DNA of 5,790 nucleotides from assembly GCA_023436825.1 (NCBI GenBank), contig JAEZHS010000288.1, positions 1 to 5,790 on the forward strand, written 5' to 3'. Under the pieces are notes generated by a model. The model saw only the letters and a list, made by a program, of their open reading frames with translations. It did no database searches and was not told where the DNA came from. Shown one piece after another: positions 5,782 to 5,790 of this stretch. Position 1 is the stretch's first letter, and every line of letters starts with the position of its first letter. Made by a program: the position numbers and the translations under genes. This DNA is from Pseudomonadota bacterium. GTDB lineage: Bacteria > Pseudomonadota > Alphaproteobacteria > Reyranellales > Reyranellaceae.

Positions 5782-5790
5782 GGTCCCGAA

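Noticed and set aside
1..5790. CRISPR array, tRNA, rRNA, transposase or integrase
   Set aside because: No regularly spaced repeats, no cloverleaf or rRNA-like sequence, and no reading frame with recombinase motifs was seen on either strand.

Overview
The window is a compact, GC-rich (C/G-dominated third codon positions) stretch of bacterial chromosome. Family content suggests an alphaproteobacterium of the Rhizobiales/Rhodospirillales kind, but this is an inference and no marker gene fixes the taxon. Essentially all coding is on the minus strand: six genes read from right to left, with one possible plus-strand gene just ending at the left edge.

In transcription order the minus-strand genes are: a CoxE-type von Willebrand A protein (about 4488-5747); a 129-131-bp gap with two hairpin-forming sequences (4359-4487); a short XdhC N-domain protein (4035-4355); an XdhC Rossmann-domain protein (3305-4033); a two-domain molybdopterin-binding / MocA-like nucleotidyltransferase fusion (1659-3308); a SufS-type cysteine desulfurase (442-1662); and a SufU-type scaffold or sulfur-acceptor protein (38-445). 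From the first XdhC gene to the end, the genes are separated by 1 nt or overlap by 4 nt (GTGA, ATGA, ATGA), which indicates one translationally coupled operon.

Taken together this is a maturation module for a molybdenum hydroxylase of the xanthine dehydrogenase / CO dehydrogenase family. The MocA-like domain would make the molybdopterin cytosine dinucleotide cofactor. The XdhC proteins would bind and protect the cofactor during sulfuration. The cysteine desulfurase would supply the sulfur, perhaps through the SufU-like protein. CoxE, with an AAA+ MoxR/CoxD partner expected just off the right edge, would act on the enzyme's metal site. The catalytic subunits are not in the window.

The most unexpected signal is not a gene. 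A 32-bp sequence occurs near each end of the window in inverted orientation (6-37 on plus, 5750-5781 on minus). It matches at 28 of 32 positions, and all four differences fall in a 7-bp hairpin stem as two compensatory base-pair changes. The second point of interest is a SufS/SufU pair wired into a molybdenum-cofactor operon, with extra cysteines in both proteins.
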